This document shows positions 40,198 through 48,794 of a DNA stretch of 64,000 nt, piece after piece. Position 1 is the stretch's first letter; each line of letters begins with the position of its first letter. The notes below the pieces were generated by a model, which worked only from the letters and a program-made list of their open reading frames with translations, ran no database searches and was not told the origin of the DNA. A program made the translations under genes and the position numbers. This DNA comes from SIG452 sp045540295. GTDB taxonomy: Bacteria > Bacillota > Clostridia > UMGS1840. The stretch covers positions 70,054 through 134,053 of the forward strand of contig JAZQGY010000031.1 in the NCBI GenBank assembly GCA_045540295.1, read 5' to 3'.

Positions 40198-40977
40198 ATG
40201 GATATGAGAAAAAGCAGAGTGCTTGCAAAAATGAGAAACGGCGAGATGGCTGTTTCCTGTAAACTGAATATTTCCGACCCCAGAGGCGCAGAAATCGCAG
40301 CAATGAGCGGTTTTGACTGTATCTGGATTGACATGGAACACGTTCCCGCAACCTATCTGGAAGTGGAAAACATCATCCGTGCTGCAAAAATTTATGATGT
40401 TGACGTGTTAACCCGTGTAGCAAGAGGAAGCTACAATGATTTAATCCGTCCCTTAGAAGCAGATTCTTCCGGTATTATGGTTCCTCACCTGATGAGCTTG
40501 GAAGATGCCAAACAGATTGTTTACTACACCAAATTCCATCCCATTGGACGTCGTCCCTTAGATGGCGGTAATGCCGACGGTAAATGGTGTCTGGTAGACG
40601 GCAAAGATTATATGGAGCAGGCAAACGATCAGCGTTTTGTGGTGGTTCAGATCGAAGACCCTGAACCGCTGGCAGACTTAGAAGAAATTTGCAAATTGCC
40701 CGGCATTGATATGATTTTCTTCGGTCCCGCAGACTTTACCCAGGGCTTAGGTTGCCCCTTGGATTTTGCAAATCCCAAGGTTTCCGAAACCCGCGAACTG
40801 ATTGCAAAAACCGCAAAAAAATACGGTAAATTCGCAGGTACTACCGGTGGCCCCGGCAATATTGCCCAGCTTCGTGACATGGGATATGACTTTGTCAATG
40901 TTTGTGCTGACGTTGTTATTTTAGGTCAGGGTTATAAGCAGGCATTTGACGCTACCGCAGAAGCATTAAAAAAATAA
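40198..40977 (+). CDS. HpcH/HpaI family class II aldolase
   Basis: 259-residue TIM-barrel aldolase of the 2,4-dihydroxyhept-2-ene-1,7-dioate/2-keto-3-deoxy-rhamnonate group, which cleaves 2-keto-acids to pyruvate plus an aldehyde. Features: FDCIWIDMEHVPATYLEVENIIRAAK, SGIMVPHLMSLEDAKQIV, VVQIEDPEPL and MIFFGPADFTQGLGCP with metal ligands Glu and Asp. The actual substrate cannot be inferred; no sugar-acid genes are adjacent. Own promoter and terminator. Confidence 0.87.
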   Translation: MDMRKSRVLAKMRNGEMAVSCKLNISDPRGAEIAAMSGFDCIWIDMEHVPATYLEVENIIRAAKIYDVDVLTRVARGSYNDLIRPLEADSSGIMVPHLMSLEDAKQIVYYTKFHPIGRRPLDGGNADGKWCLVDGKDYMEQANDQRFVVVQIEDPEPLADLEEICKLPGIDMIFFGPADFTQGLGCPLDFANPKVSETRELIAKTAKKYGKFAGTTGGPGNIAQLRDMGYDFVNVCADVVILGQGYKQAFDATAEALKK

Positions 40978-40979
40978 GA

Positions 40980-41014
40980 TAAAAAAGAGAATCCCGATGG
41001 GATTCTCTTTTTTC
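40980..41014 (+). terminator. Terminator of the aldolase gene
   Basis: Stem AAAGAGAATCCC/GGGATTCTCTTT with a short GAT loop and T-run. Confidence 0.9.
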
Positions 41015-41028
41015 ATACCCCAAATCCC

Positions 41029-41057
41029 TTGACAAATTTCTACAAATTTGGTATGAT
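41029..41057 (+). promoter_or_regulatory. Promoter of the uracil permease-upp operon
   Basis: TTGACA (41029-41034), 17 bp spacer, TATGAT (41052-41057). A small hairpin CTGCTAT-CAAA-ATAGCAG lies in the leader. Confidence 0.75.
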
Positions 41058-41120
41058 TAAAATAATAAAAAATAATAATAACTGCTATCAAAATAGCAGT
41101 AAAAAACGGAGGCGTTTTTC

Positions 41121-42449
41121 GTGAATTTAATTTACGGCGTAAAAGACAAACCATCATTTGGCAAAACTTTAGTCTTTGCATTCCAACAGCTTTTGGCAAT
41201 TTTAGCAGCAACCATCGCAGTTCCCTCAATTGTTGGAAACGGCATGTCCCATTCCGCAGCACTGTTCGGTGCAGGGGTAGGTACTTTGGTATACCTTCTG
41301 TTTACCAAATTCAAAAGCCCGGTATTCTTAGGTTCTTCCTTTGCATTTATCGGCTCTATGTCAGCAGCATTTGCCGGTGCGGCAACCACCGCTGCAGGAT
41401 ACATGGGTCTGATTATCGGTGCGGCATTCGCAGGCTTAGTATATGTAGTGTTAGCAATCATCGTAAAAATTGCAGGCGTAAAATGGATTAACAAGCTGAT
41501 GCCTCCCGTGGTTATCGGCCCCACCGTTGCATTAATCGGTCTTTCCTTAGCAGGCGCTGCAATCAACGACCTGCAGCTTGGCAAAGTAATGGTTGACGGT
41601 GTTTCCACCGCTTCTGTTTACGTATGTATCATCTGCGGTCTGGTAACCTTGGCAACCGTTATTCTTTGCTCCGTATACGGCAAAAAAATGACCAAAATGA
41701 TTCCCTTTATCATCGGTATTTTAGCAGGTTACTTAGTGGCAACCGTGTTCACCTTAATCGGTAATGCAACCGGAAACCCCACTTTGATGGTAATTAACTT
41801 CAACGCATTTAACAATATGCAGTGGGTTCCTGATTTCACCTTCCAGACTGCTATCAAAGGCATTGGTGACATCACTCCCCAGTACATTGCAACCGTTGCA
41901 GTGGCATATCTGCCTGTTGCGTTTGTAGTATTTGCAGAACATATTGCAGATCATAAAAACTTATCTTCCATTATCGGTTCCGAACTTTTAGAAGAACCCG
42001 GTTTACACAGAACTCTGTTAGGTGACGGTATCGGCTCTGTTGCAGGTGCAATCTTCGGCGGCTGCCCCAACACTACCTACGGCGAATCTGTTGGTTGTGT
42101 GGCAATTTCCGGAAATGCTTCTGTTATCACCATTTTTGTTACTGCAATTATGGCAATCATTGCATCCTTTATCGCTCCCTTTGTAACCTTCTTGGCAACC
42201 ATCCCCAACTGTGTAATGGGTGGCGTTTGTATCGCGTTATATGGCTTTATCGCAGTATCCGGTTTAAAAATGATTCAGCAGGTTGACTTAGGTCAGAACA
42301 AAAACCTGTTTGTTGTGGCAACCATTTTAATTACCGGTATCGGCGGTTTCACCTTAAAATTCGGCGATATCACCATTACCTCCATCGCTTGTGCATTAAT
42401 CTTAGGTATTTTGGTTAACGTAATGGTATCCGGTAAAAAAGCACAGTAA
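41121..42449 (+). CDS. NCS2 family uracil permease
   Basis: 442-residue transporter with about 12-14 membrane helices importing uracil with protons. NCS2 signatures: FAFQQLLAILAATIAVPSIV, VVIGPTVALIGLSLAGAA, FAEHIADHKNLSSIIGSEL and GGCPNTTYGESVGCVAISGN. The start is GTG behind CGGAGG. The downstream upp gene (16 bp) supports uracil rather than xanthine as substrate. Confidence 0.92.
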   Translation: MNLIYGVKDKPSFGKTLVFAFQQLLAILAATIAVPSIVGNGMSHSAALFGAGVGTLVYLLFTKFKSPVFLGSSFAFIGSMSAAFAGAATTAAGYMGLIIGAAFAGLVYVVLAIIVKIAGVKWINKLMPPVVIGPTVALIGLSLAGAAINDLQLGKVMVDGVSTASVYVCIICGLVTLATVILCSVYGKKMTKMIPFIIGILAGYLVATVFTLIGNATGNPTLMVINFNAFNNMQWVPDFTFQTAIKGIGDITPQYIATVAVAYLPVAFVVFAEHIADHKNLSSIIGSELLEEPGLHRTLLGDGIGSVAGAIFGGCPNTTYGESVGCVAISGNASVITIFVTAIMAIIASFIAPFVTFLATIPNCVMGGVCIALYGFIAVSGLKMIQQVDLGQNKNLFVVATILITGIGGFTLKFGDITITSIACALILGILVNVMVSGKKAQ

Positions 42450-42465
42450 GGAGTGTAGCAAAACC

Positions 42466-43095
42466 ATGAGTAAAGTTACTGTATTTGACCATCCGTTGAT
42501 TCAGCATAAAACCACAATTCTGCGGCAGACTACCACCACCAACAAAGAATTTCGTGAGCTGGTGGAAGAAATCACCATGTTGATGTGCTACGAAGCACTC
42601 CGTGATTTGCCCTTGGAAGAAGTGGAAATTGAAACTCCCTTAACCCGCACCAAACAGAAAATGTTAAAAGGTAAAAAAATGGCAATTGTGCCCATTTTAC
42701 GTGCAGGTCTTGGTATGGTAGAGGGGATGCTTACGTTAATTCCCTCTGCAAAGGTTGGTCATATTGGGATGTACCGTGACGAGGAAACGATGATTCCCCA
42801 CGAATACTACTGCAAATTACCCAAAGATATTTCCGAGCGTTTAATCGTGGTAGTTGACCCCATGCTGGCAACCGGCGGGAGTGCCATTGATGCCATCGGT
42901 CAGATTAAATCCTACGGCGGAAAACAGATTAAGTTCCTTTGCTTAATTGCTGCTCCCGAAGGAATTGAAGCTCTGTCCAAAGCCCATCCGGATGTAGAAA
43001 TCTACTGTGCCAATGTAGACGAATGCTTAAACGACCGTTGCTACATTTTACCCGGCTTAGGGGATGCAGGAGACAGAATCTTCGGCACCAAATAA
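42466..43095 (+). CDS. upp: Uracil phosphoribosyltransferase
   Basis: Salvages uracil to UMP with PRPP. The 209-residue protein has DHPLIQHKTTILRQTTT, the PRPP loop VDPMLATGGSAIDAI and the C-terminal ILPGLGDAGDRIFGT. Preceded by AAGGAG. In an operon with the uracil permease, giving uptake and trapping of uracil. Confidence 0.98.
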   Translation: MSKVTVFDHPLIQHKTTILRQTTTTNKEFRELVEEITMLMCYEALRDLPLEEVEIETPLTRTKQKMLKGKKMAIVPILRAGLGMVEGMLTLIPSAKVGHIGMYRDEETMIPHEYYCKLPKDISERLIVVVDPMLATGGSAIDAIGQIKSYGGKQIKFLCLIAAPEGIEALSKAHPDVEIYCANVDECLNDRCYILPGLGDAGDRIFGTK

Positions 43096-43128
43096 TTTTT
43101 GCAGTATTTTTCAGTATTTTTTAGTATC

Positions 43129-43165
43129 AAAAAAGGGATTCCTTTACGGAATCCCTTTTTTTATT
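43129..43165. terminator. Bidirectional terminator between upp and the MATE gene
   Basis: Stem AAAAGGGATTCC/GGAATCCCTTTT with a TTTAC loop; serves the convergent ends. Confidence 0.88.
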
Positions 43166-44534
43166 GATTTGGTTGATCTTTAGGCAATTTTTTCAAAAAA
43201 CAAATGGCAACGGGTGTACAGATAAAGAAAGCAATCACGTCGGCAATCGCCTGAGAAGACTGAACGCCAAACAAGCCAAAAAAGTGAGTTAAAATCAGCA
43301 GAATCGGAATGAACAAAATGCCGCTTCGAAGCATAGATAAAAAGGTGGCTTTCTTGTTTTCGCCGATACTTTGGAACATCATATTGGCACAGATAGTCAT
43401 AGGATGAAAAAACAATGCAAGTAACTGCAACTGTAAACTCAGTGTTCCGATTTCTATCACCGCAGGGTCATTTCGGAACATACCCACCAATTGATTGGAA
43501 AAAACCAAACCAATCACCACACACACGCCAAGAAGCACCTCTCCCGCCCATAAGGTAAAATAGAAAGCCTTTTTCACTCTGGAATAAATTTTGGCGCCAT
43601 AGTTAAAGGATGCCACCGGTTGGAAGCCCTGTCCGATTCCCAGTCCCACAGCAAAGATAAAGAAGGTGATTTTATTCACAATAGACATTGCCGCAACGGC
43701 AGCATCTCCGCCAACACCACCTGCCAAAAGATTTAACGTCATGGTGGCAACACTGGTTAACCCCTGTCTGCAAAAGCTGGGAAAGCCGGTTGCCATAATC
43801 TGAAAAATTCCTTTGGGATGTTCTTTGGCAAGTTTCAAACTGAGTTTACTGAGAGTTTTTCCCCGTAAAAACATGGAAAGTAAAATGAAAAATCCAATCA
43901 TTTGGGAAATGGCGGTGGCAAGACCTGCCCCGGCAACTCCCATCTTACAGCCAAAAATCAGAATCGGGTCTCCAATCATATTTAAAACGCCGCCGATGGT
44001 GAGTCCAATCATGGCAAACAGCGCTTTCCCCTCATAACGCAAAATATTATTTAAGGCAAAGCTTGCCATGGTAAAAGGAGTAGCAATCAGGATATAAATG
44101 CCGTAATCTTTGGCATAGGGAAGAATGGTTTCGGTGCTTCCTAAGATTCGCATCATAGGTTCTAAAAAAATAAGTCCCAATACGCCGATGAGCATCCCTA
44201 CCAAAAGGCAGGCAAAAATGCTTAATGATGCAAACACGCCGGCACTGTGAGAATCTTTTTGCCCCAGCTTTCTGGCAATAATACTTCCTGCCCCGTGGCC
44301 AAACATAAAGCCGAACGCCTGAATAATCGCCATCAGCCCGAATACCACGCCTACCGCACCGCTGGCGCTGGTGCCAAGGGTACTCACAAAATAAGTGTCC
44401 GCCATATTATAAATGTTGGTCACCAACATACTGATGGTGGTGGGAATCCCTAAGCTGATAACCAGTTTCGGAATCGGCCATGTAGTCATTTTTTCATATT
44501 GAGATACTGCAGTATTTTGTACCATCTCGTCCAT
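43161..44534 (-). CDS. MATE family efflux transporter
   Basis: 457-residue, 12-helix multidrug/Na+ antiporter family protein. N-terminal blocks MTTWPIPKLVISLGIPTTISMLVTNIYNMADTYFVSTLGTSASGAVGVVF and the repeat at the second half (NIVNKITFF..GLGIGQGFQPVASFNYGAKIYSRVKKAF) are typical. Substrate unknown. The ribosome site (GGAAAAGAG) is modest; an ATG three codons in is an alternative start. Monocistronic. Confidence 0.92.
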   Translation of the reverse strand: MDEMVQNTAVSQYEKMTTWPIPKLVISLGIPTTISMLVTNIYNMADTYFVSTLGTSASGAVGVVFGLMAIIQAFGFMFGHGAGSIIARKLGQKDSHSAGVFASLSIFACLLVGMLIGVLGLIFLEPMMRILGSTETILPYAKDYGIYILIATPFTMASFALNNILRYEGKALFAMIGLTIGGVLNMIGDPILIFGCKMGVAGAGLATAISQMIGFFILLSMFLRGKTLSKLSLKLAKEHPKGIFQIMATGFPSFCRQGLTSVATMTLNLLAGGVGGDAAVAAMSIVNKITFFIFAVGLGIGQGFQPVASFNYGAKIYSRVKKAFYFTLWAGEVLLGVCVVIGLVFSNQLVGMFRNDPAVIEIGTLSLQLQLLALFFHPMTICANMMFQSIGENKKATFLSMLRSGILFIPILLILTHFFGLFGVQSSQAIADVIAFFICTPVAICFLKKLPKDQPNQ

Positions 44535-44637
44535 CTCTTTTCCGTAAAATCTTTTTATAATATATCATATTTTATCAAATTTTGCAAGTAGAGAAGATGC
44601 TTAAAAATCAAGTGCTCTAAAAATTTTTCAGGATAAA

Positions 44638-44675
44638 GAAAAAACCGCTGAAATCCGAAGATTTCAGCGGTTTGG
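44638..44675 (-). terminator. Second terminator past hairpin-array copy 2
   Basis: Stem AACCGCTGAAATC/GATTTCAGCGGTT with TTCG loop and T6 on the minus strand. It would terminate a transcript coming from the tRNA/array side. Confidence 0.75.
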
Positions 44676-44689
44676 TGAGAAAAATTCAA

Positions 44690-44867
44690 ATCGATATGCA
44701 AACTGTGTTTGCTCGATATATTTCCTTCGGAAATTCGATATGTTTTCGCTTTGCTCAAAACTCGATATGATATAAATCTCGTTGCCACAAGGCAACATAT
44801 CGAGTGCTTTCGCACATATCGAGTCATTTATGACATATCGAAAATCTCGTAAGAGATTTATATCGAT
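44690..44867 (-). repeat. Hairpin-array element, copy 2 (inverted relative to copy 1)
   Basis: On the minus strand it is collinear with copy 1 over its full length. Both begin with CGATATAAATCTC-TTAC-GAGATTT and share the central GAGATTTATATC and the TCGATAT/ATATCGA links. Loop sequences differ, and several stems carry paired changes: ATTTGC/GCAAAT becomes ATTTCC/GGAAAT, the irregular last hairpin becomes GCAAAC/GTTTGC, and GTC/GAC is extended to GTCAT/ATGAC. It begins right after the terminator of the minus-strand tRNA cluster, as copy 1 does on the plus strand. Confidence 0.85.
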
Positions 44868-44899
44868 AAAAAAAGCACTTCTTTCGAAGTGCTTTTTTC
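44868..44899 (-). terminator. Terminator of the minus-strand tRNA cluster
   Basis: Stem AAAAGCACTTC/GAAGTGCTTTT with a short loop and T-run, adjacent to tRNA-Lys. Confidence 0.88.
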
Positions 44900-44975
44900 T
44901 GGTGAGCCATCGGCGATTCGAACGCCGGACAACTTGATTAAAAGTCAAGTGCTCTACCGACTGAGCTAATGGCCC
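44900..44975 (-). tRNA. tRNA-Lys (TTT)
   Basis: Acceptor GGGCCAT/ATGGCTC, anticodon loop CTTTTAA, encoded CCA, standard D and T arms. Confidence 0.97.
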
Positions 44976-44981
44976 ATATAT

Positions 44982-45057
44982 TGGCTGGGATAGCTGGACT
45001 CGAACCAGCGAATGCAGGAGTCAAAGTCCTGTGCCTTACCGACTTGGCGATATCCCA
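44982..45057 (-). tRNA. tRNA-Gln (TTG)
   Basis: Acceptor TGGGATA/TATCCCA, anticodon loop CTTTGAC with TTG, GCTGGTTCGAGTCCAGC T-arm, encoded CCA. Confidence 0.97.
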
Positions 45058-45075
45058 TCATATCAAAAAATATAA

Positions 45076-45153
45076 TGGGGTGGATAATCGGATTCGAACC
45101 GATGACCCCCAGAGCCACAATCTGGTGCTCTAACCAACTGAGCTATACCCACC
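45076..45153 (-). tRNA. tRNA-His (GTG)
   Basis: Acceptor GTGGGTA/TATCCAC with the extra G-1 opposite C73, anticodon loop TTGTGGC, encoded CCA. Confidence 0.97.
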
Positions 45154-45166
45154 GTAAGAAATAAAG

Positions 45167-45243
45167 TGGCGCGCCTGAAGAGATTCGAACTCCTGGCCTA
45201 CTGCTTAGAAGGCAGTTGCTCTATCCGGCTGAGCTACAGGCGC
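45167..45243 (-). tRNA. tRNA-Arg (TCT)
   Basis: Acceptor GCGCCTG/CAGGCGC, anticodon loop TTCTAAG, encoded CCA. Confidence 0.97.
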
Positions 45244-45251
45244 ATAAATGA

Positions 45252-45325
45252 TGGAGCGGGTGATGGGAATCGAACCCACACAATCAGCTTGGAAGGCTGA
45301 GATTCTACCATTGAACTACACCCGC
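45252..45325 (-). tRNA. tRNA-Gly (TCC)
   Basis: Acceptor GCGGGTG/CACCCGC, anticodon loop TTCCAAG, encoded CCA. First gene of the minus-strand cluster. Confidence 0.97.
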
Positions 45326-45401
45326 ATCGGATACAACATTATGTTGGATTCAAGCATCGGGCAGCCTACATTCACTGTTTAGACCCCTTAAGTGCTTGAC
45401 T

Positions 45402-45430
45402 ATTATATCAAACAATTTTCGATTTGTCAA
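45402..45430 (-). promoter_or_regulatory. Promoter of the tRNA-Gly-Arg-His-Gln-Lys cluster
   Basis: Minus-strand TTGACA (45425-45430), 17 bp spacer, TATAAT (45402-45407). Confidence 0.85.
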
Positions 45431-45558
45431 TACTTTTTTTGGATTTTTTGGAATTTTTTTAAAAATATTTTAAAATTACTAAAAATCAAGATAAAACAAG
45501 GAGTTTTGCACCTTTTTTGATAACTCGCTTCGTCTGATTCTAACCAAATTTTTAAAAA

Positions 45559-46317
45559 TTATAACCGAACAGGGATACCTTTTTCTTTCATAGATTCTTT
45601 CACCTGGCGGATGGTTAATTCTTTAAAGTGAAACAAAGATGCTGCCAATACCGCATCAGCGTGTCCCTCTAATACCGCATCGGAAAAATGAGACAATGCT
45701 CCCGCACCGCCGGAAGCGATCACCGGAATTTTTAAGGCATCGGAAATCTGACGGGTTAATTCTAAATCATAGCCTGCTTTAGTGCCGTCCGCATCCATAC
45801 TGGTGAGTAAAATTTCTCCTGCACCGAGCTGTTCACAACGGATTGCCCATTCGATTGCATCAATCCCCGTATCGTTTCTGCCGCCGTGGGTAAAAATGTT
45901 GAAACCACCGTCATCCCGGCGTTTGGCATCAATGGCAACTACCACACACTGAGAACCGAACTTTTCTGCTGCCTCGGTGATGAGAGTGGGATTATGGATT
46001 GCCGCAGTATTCACAGACACCTTATCTGCCCCTGCCAATAGCAATTCACGAAAATTCTCTGCCTTTCGGATTCCACCGCCAACGGTGAAGGGGATGAACA
46101 CATTTTCTGCCACACTTCTTACCATATCCACGGTGGTTTTTCTGTTGTCAGAGGATGCGGTGATATCTAAAAATACCAGCTCATCTGCCCCTTCCCTGTC
46201 GTAAGCACGGGCACACTGCACCGGGTCTCCTGCATCAATTAAATTTACAAAGTTCACTCCCTTTACCACTCTGCCGTTTGCCACATCCAGGCAAGGGATC
46301 ACACGTTTTGTCAACAT
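45559..46317 (-). CDS. hisF: Imidazole glycerol phosphate synthase, cyclase subunit
   Basis: (beta/alpha)8 barrel that with HisH makes imidazole glycerol phosphate and AICAR. The 252-residue protein starts MLTKRVIPCLDVANGRVVKGVNF (catalytic Asp in CLDV), has TVGGGIRKAENFRELL, the second catalytic Asp in TSMDADGTKAGYDLEL, and IASGGAGALSHF. HisH is not adjacent, which is unusual for hisF. It is the last gene after NUDIX, prmC and DUF1385, 13 bp from its neighbour. Confidence 0.97.
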   Translation of the reverse strand: MLTKRVIPCLDVANGRVVKGVNFVNLIDAGDPVQCARAYDREGADELVFLDITASSDNRKTTVDMVRSVAENVFIPFTVGGGIRKAENFRELLLAGADKVSVNTAAIHNPTLITEAAEKFGSQCVVVAIDAKRRDDGGFNIFTHGGRNDTGIDAIEWAIRCEQLGAGEILLTSMDADGTKAGYDLELTRQISDALKIPVIASGGAGALSHFSDAVLEGHADAVLAASLFHFKELTIRQVKESMKEKGIPVRL

Positions 46318-46330
46318 TGTTTTTTACCTC

Positions 46331-46870
46331 TTACTGTTGGGATAAATAGCGGGATAGCTTTAAGATTGCAACCACGGTTTTGGCATCCTTGATTTCGTTT
46401 TGGTCAACCAATCGAAGAAGCTCCTCTAATGTGAAAAACTCCACATCTAAAAATTCGTCATCATCTAAGTGCTGCTCCCCTTTGGTCAAACCTTGGGCAT
46501 AATAAATATGCAAAGTTTCGGTCAAAAATCCAACGGAAGGATACAACGCTCCAAAGTATAGATATTCTTTTGCAAAAAAACCGGTTTCTTCCAGGAATTC
46601 CCGCTTGCCACATTCCAAATGATCTTCCCCATAGTTTAGTTTCCCTGCAGGCACTTCCAAAAGTGCTCTGCCAAAGGGAACTCGAAACTGACGAACCATG
46701 GGGATTTTGCCGTCATCAGTCACACCAATCACACAAACACCTCCGGGATGCTCCACGATTTCACGGCTGGCTAAGCTACCGTCTTCCAATTCCACGGTAT
46801 CCTCCCGAAGGTTAATGATTCTGCCTTTGAAATGCAGTTTGCTGTCTACGGTTTTTTCGGTTAATTTCAT
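46331..46870 (-). CDS. NUDIX hydrolase, probable ADP-ribose pyrophosphatase
   Basis: 179 residues. The Nudix box is GKLNYGEDHLECGKREFLEETGF (Gx5Ex7REUxEExGU). N-terminal GRIINLREDTVELEDGS and the EHPGGVCVIGVTDDGKIPMVRQFR segment fit the ADP-ribose pyrophosphatase (NudF/YqkG) group. It likely hydrolyses ADP-ribose to AMP and ribose-5-P. Its start abuts the prmC stop. Confidence 0.9.
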   Translation of the reverse strand: MKLTEKTVDSKLHFKGRIINLREDTVELEDGSLASREIVEHPGGVCVIGVTDDGKIPMVRQFRVPFGRALLEVPAGKLNYGEDHLECGKREFLEETGFFAKEYLYFGALYPSVGFLTETLHIYYAQGLTKGEQHLDDDEFLDVEFFTLEELLRLVDQNEIKDAKTVVAILKLSRYLSQQ

Positions 46871-47695
46871 TTAAAAAACTCCTTTTTTCACCAGAACCAC
46901 CCGTTCCACACCGAAATAATCGGAAATGATTTCGGGTTTTCCCAAATCAGAAAAGATCTCTGCTACCAAAAGATGCTGGTTAATGCCCACCTCTGCTGCG
47001 AGAATACCGTTATCGGCAAGGGATTCCTTTGCCAAAGAAACCAGGCGACGGTAAAACAGCAGCCCGTCACCACCGTCAGTTAAAGCCATATGAGGTTCAT
47101 AATCCACCACATCAGTCATCAGATATTCCATATCCGACAAGGGAATATAGGGTGGATTGGACACGATAACATCATAGGTTTTGGGCAAGGTTTCTGCCAG
47201 AATATCTTTCTGATATACGGTAACATTTGCCCCCAATGCTTCTGCATTTTGTCTGGAAACGGCAACAGCCTCAGAAGACAGCTCGTATAAATCTACGGGA
47301 TTTTTAGATTCTAATGCCAGAGTAATACCGATGCAACCGGAACCGGAGCATACATCCGCAATTCTTTTCGGTTCTTTTGGTAATTTTTCCAACACGGCAG
47401 AAACTAAATTTTCGGTTTCGGGACGGGGTATCAAAACTCCTTCCCCAACGAGAAAATTACGGGAAAAAAACTCCTTTTTTCCCGTAATATAGGAAAGAGG
47501 CTTGCCCTCTTTTCGTTCTTTGACCAAACCCAAATACTCCTCCCGGATATCTTCGGCAGAATCACCGAGATATAAAGGAAGTTTGCCAAAATCAATCTTC
47601 AGAAGATGTTCTAAAATAGCACGGGCATCCGTTTTGGGAGATTCCCCTCCCGAAAGCAACGAAATACCCTGCTCATATAATTCTTTTACTGTCAT
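46871..47695 (-). CDS. prmC: Peptide chain release factor N5-glutamine methyltransferase
   Basis: Methylates the GGQ glutamine of RF1/RF2. SAM-binding ADVCSGSGCIGITLAL and the catalytic NPPY (VSNPPYIPLSDM) are visible, with the helical N-terminal RF-recognition domain. I prefer the ATG at 47693-47695 (274 residues) because family members start with T-x-K-E-L; a GTG 18 bp earlier would overlap the upstream stop. Follows the DUF1385 gene closely, a common clostridial order. No release factor gene is in the window. Confidence 0.94.
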   Translation of the reverse strand: MTVKELYEQGISLLSGGESPKTDARAILEHLLKIDFGKLPLYLGDSAEDIREEYLGLVKERKEGKPLSYITGKKEFFSRNFLVGEGVLIPRPETENLVSAVLEKLPKEPKRIADVCSGSGCIGITLALESKNPVDLYELSSEAVAVSRQNAEALGANVTVYQKDILAETLPKTYDVIVSNPPYIPLSDMEYLMTDVVDYEPHMALTDGGDGLLFYRRLVSLAKESLADNGILAAEVGINQHLLVAEIFSDLGKPEIISDYFGVERVVLVKKGVF

Positions 47696-47706
47696 TTTTT
47701 CCACTT

Positions 47707-48660
47707 TTACCACTTGGTGGATTCGGTTTCATCTTCGGGTAATACGGCTTTTAAGGCAGCGATTGCCACTTCAATCATAGAATCGTCCGGTTCTCTGGTG
47801 GTAAAATGCTGGAGCCAAACACCTGGTTTGGAAAGCATTTTGGTAAACCAGTTGGAGCATTTTCCTGCGTATTTAATCAGTTCATAGGAAATCCCGGCAA
47901 CCACCGGAAGAAGTCCGATTCTCCAGAAAATTTTGCCCCAGAAGTCGGTAGCAGGTACGAAGAAGAATACCACAACAGACACAATCATAACCAGTACCAA
48001 AAAACTGGTACCGCAACGGGGATGAAAACGGGTATGTTTTTTAATATTTTCCACAGTTAATTCATCACCGTATTCAAACGCAAAAATGGTTTTATGCTCT
48101 GCGCCGTGATACTGGAATACCCGCTGGATGTCTTTCATACGGGAAATAAGCAGCATATAGCACACAAACAAAATCATACGGATAGCACCTTCAATTAACA
48201 CGGAGATGCTTTCGTGCACCTGGGCACCTGCCAGACTGCTCACCCATTCCACGGTCAGCTTGGGCAGAATCATAAACAAACCGATTCCAAGCACCAAGGA
48301 AAAGAGCACTGAAACATACATCAGGATGTCAAACAGTTTGTCTCCAAATTTTTCCATGACCCATTTTTCAAATTTGCTCATCTGTTCGGTGTCATCTTCC
48401 AAGTCACATTCCTTGGCAGAAAACATCAAACACTTCACCCCGGTAAAGAGTGATTCAAAAAATGCCAAAAAACCTCTTAAAATTGGGATTTTATTGAGTT
48501 TCCATTTGCGGATAAAGGACTTGTCTTCCTTTTTATCCACCAAAATACTGCCGTCTGACTTGCGGATTGCAGTTGCCAAACAGCCGGGTCCTTTCATCAT
48601 AATGCCCTCGATGACCGCCTGTCCACCAATAGAGGTGGGAGTGCATTTCTTTTGTTCCAT
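47707..48660 (-). CDS. DUF1385 (YqhQ-like) membrane protein
   Basis: 317 residues with about four membrane helices. Recognised by TSIGGQAVIEGIMMKGPGCLATAIRKSDGSI at the N terminus and the central YHGAEHKTIFAFEYGDELTVENIKKHTRFHPRCGTSFL, whose His/Cys/Glu pattern suggests a metal site. Function unknown; often annotated metal-dependent enzyme. The ATG at 48658-48660 has AAAGGAT; a start 57 bp upstream is not supported. Its position before prmC is conserved in Clostridia. Confidence 0.9.
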   Translation of the reverse strand: MEQKKCTPTSIGGQAVIEGIMMKGPGCLATAIRKSDGSILVDKKEDKSFIRKWKLNKIPILRGFLAFFESLFTGVKCLMFSAKECDLEDDTEQMSKFEKWVMEKFGDKLFDILMYVSVLFSLVLGIGLFMILPKLTVEWVSSLAGAQVHESISVLIEGAIRMILFVCYMLLISRMKDIQRVFQYHGAEHKTIFAFEYGDELTVENIKKHTRFHPRCGTSFLVLVMIVSVVVFFFVPATDFWGKIFWRIGLLPVVAGISYELIKYAGKCSNWFTKMLSKPGVWLQHFTTREPDDSMIEVAIAALKAVLPEDETESTKW

Positions 48661-48697
48661 ATTAAAAATCCTTTCTCTCAATCGAAAGATATCACAC

Positions 48698-48742
48698 AAA
48701 AAAATTGGTATTGGCAAGACAAACTCTTACCAATACCAATTA
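48698..48742 (-). terminator. Terminator of the SdpI-like gene
   Basis: Long stem ATTGGTATTGG/CCAATACCAAT followed by T7 on the minus strand. Confidence 0.8.
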
Positions 48743-48794
48743 TACAGTATCTTTGTGAAAAAATCAAGAATTTTTCAGTATTTTCGGGATATTC

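Noticed and set aside
41058..41120. Purine, PreQ1 or PyrR-type riboswitch in front of the uracil permease gene
   Set aside because: Only one 7 bp hairpin is present; no conserved riboswitch or PyrR-binding sequence and no terminator/antiterminator pair.
36035..44690. Composite transposon or genomic island bounded by the two inverted hairpin arrays
   Set aside because: The enclosed genes (hisJ, upp, permease, MATE) are ordinary chromosomal genes with normal composition, no transposase or integrase lies between, and no target duplication is visible.
44555..44948. Open frames of about 90 residues over hairpin-array copy 2 and tRNA-Lys
   Set aside because: Same reason: repeat and tRNA sequence read as protein.
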